This document shows, in pieces, positions 10,719-21,745 of a DNA stretch of 64,000 nucleotides. The translations under genes and the position numbers were made by a program. Under the pieces are notes generated by a model. The model did not search any database and was not told where the DNA came from. It worked only from the letters and a program-made list of their open reading frames with translations. Every line of letters begins with the position of its first letter. Position 1 is the first letter of the stretch. This stretch comes from Cladophialophora immunda (Eukaryota; Ascomycota; Eurotiomycetes; Chaetothyriales; Herpotrichiellaceae): the NCBI RefSeq assembly GCF_000835495.1, contig NW_015622546.1, forward strand, positions 1,056,883 to 1,120,882, read 5' to 3'.

Positions 10719-13700
10719 GGTTAGCTCTGCTTTGGGGCTCTGACCCACGACACACCCACAGCACGAAGAATCAAGGCTGGAAGAACAGAAAGAAGGCGAA
10801 GAAAGCCAGATCGGAGCGAGTGGCATTGATTTTGACGACACCTGGCGGCACTTCAGCCGTACATTGAGCGTTGCGCACACTCGTGCAAAACGCCGTGCGC
10901 TACGGGGGTGTCCGGCTTCCCACGCTCGAGCCTCACGGCGGATATGGAGCACCGAGTACAGCCCCAAAGGAACGAGCTACGCGAGCCTCTCCAGCCCCAA
11001 CCAACCCACAGCCACATTGTCATCGGCCCGGGCCATCACCATCAGATGGGCTAGAGACACGAGGTGGTGCACAGTGAATCGGCTTAATCAGATTGGGAAG
11101 GTTTTCCGGCTGTGAATTGTAAAGCGGCGGGGATGAGTTACCGAAAGGACCCTTAAGGACCCATAGTTCGTGGGTGTGTACCAAGTATATATCTATTATA
11201 TATCCCCCGAACTGTACCTTTCTTTCAACCATTTTCGTTCAGGAAAGGGAGCGAGGCCGCTTTAACCGGGCACGTGACTGAGCATTGAGCAGGCCTCACG
11301 AGGGAGTGCGCTCGAGCACTGGGCGAGCCACAAGGAGCGCTGCCCTGGTACCAATTCGCAGAAGCCTCTGGGCGTCGGCTACAGTTAGCTGTCCCTCTCG
11401 TTTGTTTCGGCCAAGCCTGCTGCCTGGAAACTTCGATGCTTCCGTCTACGTGATAACGCGCCGTGCCCAACTACAGGATCTTAGAGGGGCGCATTTGGGC
11501 TCCCAGGGTCGACTTCGAGTCCTTGAGGAGCCTCTTTTGGCATCCAAGTGGTCAATTTGGGCTGCCCAAGTGTTCATCGTGGACCTTTGAGAGCCGCTTA
11601 GGGATTTCAGGGGTATTGAGAGTTGCGAAATTGGAATGCTCTTTGCCTCGAGATGGAAGCGGCCAGGCTGATGGACATCTTCCCGCACCTGGTCATTAGA
11701 GGCATTTGCGAGTATTCGGATTCACACAAGAACAAAAGAGCAGCAAGAATATGCGGCGGCCACCACGGCGGCCAATGCTCGTGCATTATGGTGTTGACGA
11801 TGTAGGGGGCACGGCTTCTGGTGTCTGAGGACGAGAGGAGCAGCTTCCTGTGGAGATGTAAATAGCGTTGTAGATCATGTCATGTATTGTGTCCGTGAGG
11901 ACGGAGTCTTCTGTATGGGCGTAGAGGAGCTCATCACTTGGTCCATTCTTCTGAGTCCACTAACTTTTGTGCTCTTATTCCGCGGCCACAAACCTGGCAG
12001 AAGCAAGTGTCGTCCTCACTCTCATTGTACGAAAAGCCGCGAGGTGCGAGCTGTTGTGGAGGTAGCGCCGTGTGTGTCCATTTGACAGATAAGTTTCGAG
12101 GCGTTCGACGATGCCCTGGTATTCTGTAGGTTGGGATGGTTTTGGTGTCGTTGGTGACGCACTTTGCCATCATTGCGACGCGTCAGAACGCGTGCGTGAG
12201 TTGCCTCGGCTTGTCGTTGGTGATGATTTTAGCGTTGATAGTGCTGCCAAACCGTTAGACGTCGCTATTGATGGTACTGCTGCTGCTGCCATTCTTCCTC
12301 CCCTTTCTGTCCAAATGAGGCGTTTTTCGATTTTTAGTTTAAAGTGTTCGATATGTATGTATCTTGGTTGACACTTAACTAAATACCACAGTACTCAGCG
12401 GCGAACAACCCTTGACTGCCGCGATGTGAGTCTGATTGAATGAGAGGGAATTGCAAAATAATTCTTATCTTGACGTTGTCTCGCCGTATGGCAAGAAATT
12501 CTTACATTGTACGTGGCCGAGAGATGGCACGTGAGCAGGGTTGGGTGTCGTCGTCATTCTTGCTGTCACGGCAACACAACCATATCGAGGACGGGTCTGT
12601 GAGAGAATCCGAGGTTGCTTCGAGACAGCATCCAGTCCTGGGCGAAAGCGACCATTCCTCGATAGCCGCTGCCGTGAAGTCCGACGTTCTCTAAATGAGA
12701 CATTCCGCAGCAGAATTGGGCGCCCATTCTCTCGAATTTTGCATCTCTGAGAACACATTTTCACGTCAAATGGCTGGGGATCCCATAGAGGTACGGATGC
12801 GTCGGCGGTAGCATGTATCTACCCCGTGTATGTATATACCCGGAGACACTCCTGAGAATGCCATCAATAAGAAAAGGAAAGTTCAAGGTCATGCTTTATA
12901 CTAGCCTTGGCCGGGCAAACCGACAGTCACAGCCGTGGAGCTTGTGCTTCGGAGCCATGTCGCCTTGAATCGATGAACAGCACTCATGTCGCACAGTGGG
13001 CAAGTATTGCAGCGATACTTCCGACTCCAAATGTAGGTTCTCTGTTTATGACCCCCCCCCCCAAAACTCTCTTTGAAGGACAGCAACGTGGCAGAATGCA
13101 TGGATAAAGCAATGCGAACACCGAGTGTGGACCTTACGGTGTTGCCCCTTGCGGATAATATTCCTTTTGACTAGCTACAAGTATCTCGGTCCGCCTTCGG
13201 GATACCTCAAGAGTACAGAGAGGTCGAGGACCTCGCTGAGACAGCAACCATGAACAACACGAAGAGTTGCAAGAACTCTTCATGAACTTTACCCCTTTTG
13301 CAATCTGACTGTTTGCACAACGGGAACAGAACACACCGCACAATCGACGCGCATGAGTCCTCACGTAGGGTGGGAACGAGTGATCCCATGACAGAAACAA
13401 TCCTTTGTGCTTCAGTCATCACCCTTGGCGTTGAAATGGCTACCAGAGAACTCTGACTCCATTTCTTGCCGCTTGTTAATCATGGGTCACAGCAAAGTCA
13501 ACCTCCAGGAATAGGTGGTTCGCAATGACGCCGGAAATGTAGGTGGTCGTTACCGTCAGGTCAGTCACCATACGGCCCAGGGCACCCGCTCCATCTCAGT
13601 TCACGCGCACGATGACAACACCCGGAAAGCATTCCCATCTCGCAACCATAACAAGGGCATATAAGTGGATCAGTAGAAGGCATAAGCCCCCGCTGCACGT

Positions 13701-14399
13701 GGATTGAGACATTGTATGGGTACTTGAGCATCGTTGATACCAGCTCGAGTCGACACGAGCAGACGATACACACAAGTTGTAATCCATTGTGGCGACCAGA
13801 CAGCGTACTGGAAACATCATTTAAGTAATTCAATCCTACCAGAGACTTGGGATGTGGGAAAGCGAAATACCTATCCCTATAACGGCATCGAATAGAGCAT
13901 TGATGGAGGAGGCCTCAAAGTCTGTGTATTGCACCGGGCGAAGGGATCATAAACTCGAGAGTATGAAGAAGTGCTGGTTTAAAGGCGAGAAGAAACTACT
14001 TCTCGCTCAATGCAACACTGGCTTGCGAGTACCCCGGGACTTAGGCTATCGGCGAGGTCATGTTCTGCCCGGAGAGTCACTGCATTTGACCACCACGAGG
14101 TCTACTCCACCATCCTCGTGTCCGACAGTCGACAGATGAAGGCTCCACAATGCGCGCCTGTCTTGCCTTTTCCCTTAAGAGTCTGCCTGGGGCGAATCTT
14201 GAGTTCTTCGAGATGGCCTAATGAGAAAGAACAACAAAATGAGACAATCTACTTTTATGTAAGAAGGAATAGCGATATCGGTAGAATCAATCGTTAATAG
14301 TAATTGGGAGAGTGTTGAAGTTACCTGAAATCAACCGAACTCAATTTCAACTGTTCGCTGTTCAATGGCCCCAGTCCTCGCCCCACGAGCCTCAATGGC
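10719..14399. other. Gene-poor stretch (3.7 kb)
   Basis: It begins with the promoter of the zinc-finger gene. Beyond about 11.2 kb I found only short overlapping frames on both strands with no domain, no long tandem repeat and no strong RIP skew. A run of ten C residues lies near 13,050. Small or multi-exon genes could be missed here; transcript data would decide. Confidence 0.4.
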
Positions 14400-15083
14400 T
14401 TAGAGGTTCAACTTGTTTGGCGACTTCATTGCGTACCACTCTAGCGTAATGGCCGAGAAGATTTCGCTAGGGATTCCTGCAGCGCTCAAGAGATCAATGC
14501 CCTTTCCGGGGTTGAGGGACATGTATGTGGTTTTTGCACCAACGTTGAAACGGTGGCCAACGCCATTCGTTTCGCATCCACTCCCGTTGTTCTTGTTCCA
14601 GTACGAGATGACTATGCCGTCCTTGATTGCGCTGTTTGCCTCACCGGCATATGGCCAGGTTGGGCTACCCGGGCCCGGATGCTTGCCAAAGGTCCCCACT
14701 AGGTATTGAAAAATAAATATCAGCGATCTCGTGAAATCTTCACACACCATGAATGCATTGGGTCATTTGGAATGAATGAGATTTAGCAACAAAGACGATG
14801 GCTAGAACCTACTATACGTCTCTCCGTCCACGTTCCACTTGGCAACATTGTCCTTGGTGGCATCGGGTGTAGTGAATAACTGATAGTACGGAAAGTTGCC
14901 AGGTTCGTTACCCTGTTTGTATCTCGCTGTCAGCGTTGCGGCGGTGTCATTCGGCTGCGCGTATGGGTCGTATGCAACGCCAGAATATTTTTTGCCATTG
15001 TTGGCAGGAGCCTTCGGCGTGTATGTAACGAACAAGAGTGCTCCTGGAAGGTTGGAGCCGTGGGTAACTTGTGGTGGCGGCAT
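14400..15083 (-). CDS. Unrecognised small protein, 189 residues
   Basis: Two exons: 15083-14813 and 14698-14400, joined by a 114-bp intron with a GTAGGT donor and TAG acceptor; the join reads GETY|MGTFGKHPGPG. An in-frame ATG at 15107 would add eight residues. The protein is rich in Gly, Asn, Pro and aromatic residues, with a YTPKAPANNGKKYSGVAYDP stretch and a C-terminal ITLEWYAMKSPNKLNL. It has no signal peptide, membrane helix or known catalytic motif, and a single cysteine (SGCETNG). The composition suggests a beta-rich fold. I do not recognise the family. Reading-frame continuity over the intron and the amino-acid composition support a real gene. Confidence 0.55.
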
Positions 15084-16779
15084 TTTTGTAGCGAAAGCAG
15101 CTTGCAAATTCCTTTACTCTGTGACTGTACTCGCAGTATATGAAAATGAAAAGATTGTGGTAGAGGATCGTAGAGGAGAGGATAATTATATGTAGATGGC
15201 AATGGGGTGTTGTGGCGAGCTGGAGTGATCCATGGCTATCAACATACCTCGTATATGCTCGAAGCCCTTTATGTGGCGTTGCTGAAATGCTCTGCAGGGT
15301 CTCACCAATGTTGGCCTCATGCAGCGTTCGCGACGCCCTTATACGTGAAGTCCCCCTCTCATACCTACCATTGCCGACGATCCTTGTACCGCGTGGCTGT
15401 AAACCGTGTGAATGCACAGTTCATTGAGCTGAGAACCTTTGACGATTGCGCAGCCAGCCATTATCACTTCTCGAATGGTTGTCAGCCAGCCACTATCAGT
15501 TTCTTCACATCACAGCATTTACAGGACGACCATAGCCCAGGTCGGTCGTTCGCCAAACCTCATTCTCATGCATTGAGCTTCAGTGTCTCTGCTCCTACCA
15601 CTACCCCGCAATTCGTTCTGGCCCCCAGTGGAAGTGACAACCAGGGGCTGGCTGACAACGATTCGAGAAGTGATTGAGGTTGTCGGCTGCAGGGTCTCTT
15701 CCCCGAAAGCTGAAACATAGCTGGCACAAGATTCGACAATGGAGTCAAAAATGCCAGGACATCCGCACACATCCACTTATAAATGTACGTACTGTTGCGT
15801 TCTGGCCGCCGGGGTTGCATGAATCACGTTGAAAGCTGAGGCACCCCTGCCACCCACAAGGGTCTAGAACACGGTCGACTGCATATGTGCCAAGACTTTC
15901 TGAGTGCGCCATTCGAAGGACCGAGAGGGGGAGAGGAACAGAGGAGAGGGAGAGGAAAAGGGGAAGAGCATTATACTACAGAACCGTGGGGATTCAGTTA
16001 GACTTGTCCAGTAATATAGTAGGGTATCCTCTCAGGGATCCCGCCTTTTATTAGAGTCCGAAACGGGCTATCATTAATGCTATCGGGTAAAGTTACCATA
16101 AGGCTAGGTGCGTATAACGTAGACGCGAGTAAGACTGGAGATAAAATAGGTACTTCGCTAGCGCATAAGGGTGTAGGGAGGGAAGCGAGAGAGGGTGGTA
16201 GGAATCAGGCCGAAGACAAAGGAGAGTAGAAGAGAGTGGAAGGGGAGCCAGAAAGAGAGGAAGGGAGTAGAGGGGAGCGGACGAGGAAGCGAGTCGACTA
16301 AATCGTCATTAGCAGGAGAGGAAAGCGACGGGGTATTAGTCGGGGAAAGAGTCTTAAGGTTATGTATAGTTATATACAGCACCCTAGCAAAAATATCCAT
16401 CCACCCCACCAATTTTGCCACTATTGAATTTATAGTCGTAACCACTAATTAGTAAATTTCTTTAATACTGTACGGGGATCGAATTCGTTAGCATGCACGT
16501 GCTAGAACGCACAGAGGCCTGTCCAGGGGCCGGTAGGTGGGCGCGGTGTTCTGGTGGTGGCACTGTCTCGCTCGCCTGCCAACAACAACACAAACCAACC
16601 AAACTAAACACAGGAGGATGGCGAGTAGTCGCTGTAGTCGAATCGCTCACGGAACGGCCTGCAGAGCGACGCAGGAACAGTAACCAAAGAGGAACAGAAG
16701 GTTTCGAGCACAACTAGCACTCTGTTCGCTGCGAAGGATAGTCAAAGTCATCAGCCCAAACGAGACTCCGTTTGCCTAG
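15084..16779. repeat. Intergenic stretch with GA-rich dispersed repeat
   Basis: No gene was recognised. About 15,910-16,330 is purine-rich (GAGAGGGGGAGAGG, AGAGTGGAAGGGGAGCC) and resembles 5370-5570 and, in reverse, the pyrimidine-rich DNA at 33,850-34,080. The interval 15,990-16,160 is AT-rich with TA-rich words, consistent with an old RIP-touched repeat. The right end is the upstream region of the GMC gene. Confidence 0.45.
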
Positions 16780-16792
16780 ATCCGGTCACATG
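16780..16792 (+). promoter_or_regulatory. Cluster motif copy 1 (ATCCGGTCACATG)
   Basis: It lies 269 bp upstream of the GMC oxidoreductase start. It shares ATCCGGTCAC with copy 2, differing only by A for G in the CACGTG core. See the finding on the shared motif. Confidence 0.5.
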
Positions 16793-17060
16793 ATCGCATC
16801 CGCCCCTCGTGGCTGCTCAAGCGGAGCGGGGTTGTGTCAACAAAGCCTGCTAGGCCTACTCACATGCTCACAGTCGAGACCGAAACCTTCTTGCAAGTCC
16901 AGATGACTACAGTGTATTACAAGCGCCCGTCACACCACGCAAAGTAATGTCGAAGGCCTCGCTCGATAGTCGCTTAGAATTTGGGGGATATATCATGGTC
17001 GTAAGAGAGAAACTGTCGACCTCCTGGTGAAAATACAGGTATCAGCGGAAAGAGCTCAAT

Positions 17061-18941
17061 ATGGCCGGGTCGCGTGAACGGTCGTTCGATTTCATTGTCG
17101 TCGGAGCGGGTGAGCGCAAAGAAAAACAGATGATGATGTCGAGGTCTAACCAAAAGTGATAGGCAACTCTGGAGCCGTGGTTGCTGGAAATCTGGCGCGC
17201 GCGATACCCGGACCAAGTGTACTTCTAGTAGAGCGTGGAGGTGACAATCAAGACCCTGAGTTGAGAGTCGCGTCGGAGCGATTCACCAATGTCTACATAA
17301 ACGATGCAGTCAAACTCCGCTACGAGACTGTCCCGCAAAAGAACCTCAACAACCGAAGCCTGGAGTATCTGCGTGGTCAAGGGCTCGGCGGCTCAAGCAT
17401 GGCCAACTTCTGCGGCTATATCCGTGGCTCCAGATCCGACTATGACACCTGGGCAGAGATGGTCGATGATGATGCGTTCAAATGGAAGAATGTCGTCCAA
17501 CGCTACTGTGAATTGGAAAACCTCCATTTCACCCCCGACGATGATCCGGACGGTTTCGTTCGTCTGAGGGATGGTGTCCACGGTTTCGAGGGTCCTGTGG
17601 ATTTGAGCTTGGCGGCAAGACAAGAGTGGCCCACGGGACTGGACAAAGTCATGAAAGCCAGTCTCCAATTTGGCTGGCCACTGAACCAGGACCAGAACTC
17701 GGGCGATCTCATTGGTGTCGGATCCATCTCTACGACGACGTACAAGGGGTATCGTGTTACCAGCGCATCTGCATATTTGAGCAACCCCCCGGCAAACCTC
17801 ACCATCTGGACTCACGCTCTTGCCACCAAGCTGCTATTCGAGAAATACGGCAACAGTTCAAAGCCCAAAGCTATTGGAGTAGAGCTTGCGGACGGCCGGA
17901 AACCTCGGGCCAAAAACGAAGTGATCCTTGCGCTTGGAACAATCGATACCCCCAAGCTATTAATGCTGTCTGGCATCGGACCCAAGGAAGATCTCAGGCA
18001 GTTGGGAATCCCCAGTTTGGTGAACCTCCCGCGACTGGGCAAGGACATGATCGATCATAACTATGTCATCGTTTCCTGGGGCGCCAATACCGAGTTGGGC
18101 ACGAGTGTTGATCGTGTCAGGAACGCAGAGCTCGTGGAAACAGCCCGAAAACAGTGGCGAAAAGACCGCAGTGGACAAGACGCGTGGCTGAATCTGTCAA
18201 ATTTGCTGGCATTCGTCAAGTATGATCCCAAGCGGTCACCGAAGACTTTCGAAGAGCTGGAAAAGCTGGATGAGAGGACGAAGAAATGGATCAAACACCC
18301 TCAAACTCCCCAGATCGAGCTCTTTCTCCAGGGCACTGTCCCAGAGGAGTTCGACACGAAGAACGGGCCGGAGTGCTTTATGCTCGGTATCATGTCCATG
18401 CAACCTCAGTCTCGGGGCACCGTCAGACTGGCCTCGAAAGACCCACTTGAAATGCCTCTGATCGATCCTAACTACTTTGATCACCCGTATGATTCGCGCA
18501 TGATGATCGAAGGGGTCCGAGAAGGCTTCAATCTCATCAAGTCAACGGATTTGTCCAAGTACATCGTCGGTCCAAACCTGACCCCGGCTTCCGACAGCGA
18601 CGAAGACATCCTGAAGTTCCTCAAAACTTACCTCATGCCGATCTTGCACCCCGTAGGGACTGTGAGGATGGGAAGCAGCAATGACCACAGTGCCTGTTTA
18701 GACACCGATTTCCGGATTCGTGGAGTTGACGGTCTGCGCGTTATGGACCTTAGTGTCTGTCCGCTGATTACCAGGTATGAAACCACTCCTCGCGCTGCCG
18801 TGCTCCTCTCTCGTGCATTGCTAAAATTGTGACCATAGTAATCATACTCAAGCGACAGCGTATGTTGTCGGCCAGTTGGGCTGGAAACAACTCCAAAAAG
18901 AGTATGGTCTAAAAATGACGCCTCCGCAGCAGAAACTTTAG
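17061..18941 (+). CDS. GMC-family flavoprotein oxidoreductase (aryl-alcohol/choline oxidase type)
   Basis: Three exons: 17061-17109, 17163-18774, 18839-18941; 587 residues. Exon 1 encodes MAGSRERSFDFIVVGAG and the split Rossmann motif becomes VGAGNSGAVVAGNLA across the first 53-bp intron; the FAD-binding VERGG and GGSSMANFCGYIRG segments follow. The second GMC signature (LALGTIDTPKLLMLSGIGP) and the catalytic LHPVGTVRMG are present. The last exon is short. Without the 64-bp intron (GTATGA donor at 18775) the frame would run to a stop at 18832 with no catalytic His pair; spliced, it reads PLITSNHTQATAYVVGQ, restoring the canonical C-terminal NHTQ(S/A)TAY motif. The family oxidises alcohols to aldehydes with FAD and oxygen or another acceptor. 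No signal peptide, so intracellular. First gene of the metabolic cluster. Confidence 0.88.
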
Positions 18942-19317
18942 AGAATGTGGACAAGGTTCAATCCTCGAGTCGGGATGGCATGTTGGGGTGAAGTGGAACC
19001 AAAGTTTGATATCACGGGTGGCTCGTAGATCAACGAACATAAAGCCTCATCTCGTCGGTCTGATGAACTCTGCAAGACCGCGTGACGAACGATCTCTTTG
19101 GTCAAAAGGTACTAAAATGATGAATTGGGTGGCTTCCTGGCCTACCCGCTCGGCAGGCCATCTGTGCATTTGGTACGACACCCCATGAACTAAACCACCT
19201 TTCCTATGAACAACAGCACCCGATTCACAACCGCTCGCCCTGAACCCTATGCTACCCTTGTCTGAGCCTTGCCAGACTGGCACGATACTGCCACCACTCA
19301 AAGATCAGCGCGACCGC

Positions 19318-21220
19318 TCAAAGGTCAACGATCTCGTGGTGACTACCCTCGGTCTTGTTGCCAAATTCGCTGTCGCCCTCCTTCCCGGCAACAACGTGGT
19401 CTTTGACCACGATTTCTCCATAATTTCCACTCTGAATGTCAGCCGTAAAGACAACAACTTCATCTTCGTCTCCGAATATTGCCGCCACTTCCTCGAGTGG
19501 GACACCGTTGGTCTCGGGTATGGCGAAAATAATGAAGACCAGACCAACCACACAACAGCAGATGAAGACCTGTCAGACAAGACTTAGGACAAATTGGTAA
19601 GACCATCGTCAAACAAGTTGAACTCACCAGATAGAACTTCCAGCCAATTGTGCGGAAGGCAGTAGGGCTGGCTTGCAAATACGCGAGAGAGGTCAAGGCG
19701 AAACTAGCAGTGGCGAGGGCGAGACCTTTGGCCCGCAGGTGGTTAGGGTAGACTTCGCCAAAGAAAACCCAGCCAGCGATGTCTACGCCACAACCGTAGA
19801 AGTAGACGAACACATAACTGGTGATAGACGACGGCATTAGCTCGAAATGTTCTGGTAGATCGGGTTCATGCTTGAACTGTAACTTACAATGCTGCCACAG
19901 CGGCACGGAGTGCGCTGTAGTTTGGCTCTGGCGGCAGGGGACTGGCACAGGTGGCAACGACTGCTGCTTCTACAATCAAGCAGGCGAGACAACCACCGAT
20001 GCCGAAGATCATCATGGCCTTACGCCCAAATTTGTCCACGACAAGAGCACCTGTCAGATTTCCTGCGATACCACAGGTGATCCAGCCACATTGAAGTTGA
20101 AGCTGCTTCAGAGTGTCGTAGCCCAGAGCAGAGAAGATCGTCGGACCGTAATTGTTGATGACTAGGATCGTGAGCCGACTTGTCCACACAAGCTGAGGGT
20201 GGACGTCTTTCTAGACCAATTCTTACCGAGAATTGCTGTGCTTTGACCGAGGGCTGCGTAGGCAGTGGTTATGAGAACCCGATTGCGGTATGACTTTCTC
20301 TTGAACATCTGCCAGTAGGAAGGGTTGAGAGTCCTATCGTACTCGGCCTGTTTCTGCATCTGGTAGAATTCCACCATGGCAAAGTGATGCTCCTCATTGT
20401 TGGACAAGAGGTGCAATGTTCGGACGACCCGTTTGGCGTCCTCGACACGTTCTTGAAGAAGCAGCCATCGAGGTGACTCGGGCGTGAAGATGGCAACAAT
20501 GCCTGGCAAAGCACTCCAGATCAATGAGATCCCATAGGGCCCACGCCATTGCGTTGATGGATTGCTAGAATGGTAGAAGGCTAATCCCATGTAGGTAGCT
20601 AATCCATAGCCAATTGCAATGTTGATGCCGACGCAGCCGACGAAGAGGCCTCTCAGAGCCGGAGGGGCGAGTTCGATGCAGTATACTGGTGCTGAAAACG
20701 GGTCAGTAGAGTTACATGGATCCTGTGCCGGCGAACGTCGTACAGATGGCTAGAAAGGCCAGCGAGCTCATTCCAGCGACGAATTTGAAGACGATGAACA
20801 TGGCCACGTTTTGAGACGCGCACACCAGCACACCGCCAATCACTCCAGTCAAGGAAGCAAACCACATTCCAGCTCTGCGGCCATACTTTTCCAACTGTTT
20901 GATCCGGAGATCGTTAGCCATCGGCTCTTCTCGGGGAACTGTGTGCATCGACTCACAATCCATGTCGCAATAAAGATGCCGAAGACACCACCGGCCTGAA
21001 AGACTCCAGACATGGCCCCGATCAGAGAGTCAAGATTGGAGGCAACATTGCCCTGAGCATCCAGGAGGTGCATGTAGGTGAGAAAGCCGGGTTGGGCCAG
21101 AGTGGTGCCGATGATGGACGAAGGATAACTAAATGCCAGCGCTCCCAAGGATAGCAGGAAGCAGATGGTGAACTGCTTCCAGTTCCATTGTTTGGTATGT
21201 TGGAGCTCCATGCTGAACAA
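19318..21220 (-). CDS. MFS sugar-porter-type transporter
   Basis: Six exons: 21220-20957, 20894-20744, 20691-20227, 20161-19888, 19817-19628, 19569-19318; 531 residues. Twelve helices are expected and hydrophobic segments fit. Family motifs: EKYGRRAGMWF after helix 2, ISPVYCIELAPPALRG after helix 4 (an intron interrupts AIS|PVY), ESPRWLL after helix 6, VDKFGRKAMMIFG after helix 8, and a C-terminal IPETNGVPLEEVAAIFGDED (the PETK-type motif). Introns fall between these blocks and all keep frame. Sugar-porter family members move hexoses, polyols, quinate or aromatic acids by proton symport. Given its neighbours, uptake of the cluster's aromatic or cyclic substrate is plausible. A second ATG at 21211 (MELQHTKQW) is possible. 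It diverges from the regulator gene, sharing a 525-bp promoter region. Confidence 0.88.
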
Positions 21221-21544
21221 AATAACCGAAAATTAATCCACTTTGCAACGTCTGTAGAATATTTTGCCCAGGACCAGGGATGCGCGGATTGGAGGAGAAT
21301 TGATCATCTCTACTTGAGGTACCGGGCCTATGTATACAAGTGGCCTTGTGTTGTTTGACTTCGAGCCACCGTCCAGTCGACGAGTACGAATATCTTGGTT
21401 CACCAGGACTCCAGCCCACGCCACAGTATCAAAAAATCCATCACAGACTCTCCGGGGCCTCCACATGCCCCAGACCCACAGTAGAAGCGGACGGCTGGCC
21501 TGGAAAAGTACAAAAGCGGGCCACCACGCGATCGGATCCAGTAT

Positions 21545-21557
21545 CACGTGAGCGCAC
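21545..21557 (-). promoter_or_regulatory. Partial cluster motif between transporter and regulator
   Basis: CACGTGAGCGCAC on the plus strand matches the reverse complement of copy 4 (CACGTGAGCGGAT) at its first ten bases. It lies 325 bp upstream of the transporter start and about 190 bp upstream of the regulator start. Confidence 0.35.
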
Positions 21558-21745
21558 TTGGCACCCCCACCGCGGGGCCCCGCTGGTCCGCCCAGAAAAG
21601 CGTGCCTGATGCTGCAAACTTTTGGAGCAGAGACCCGACTTCAGTTGTATTAGTTCTCTCCAACGTCGAGGAAACTGCACAACCTGCTCCGGTGCGTGCA
21701 ACACGTCGCACCTCGCACTCTCACCATCAATCTCAGCAGCCCGGT

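Noticed and set aside
13852..14297. Two overlapping 95-codon plus-strand frames
   Set aside because: No domain, overlap in different frames, no splice-supported extension.
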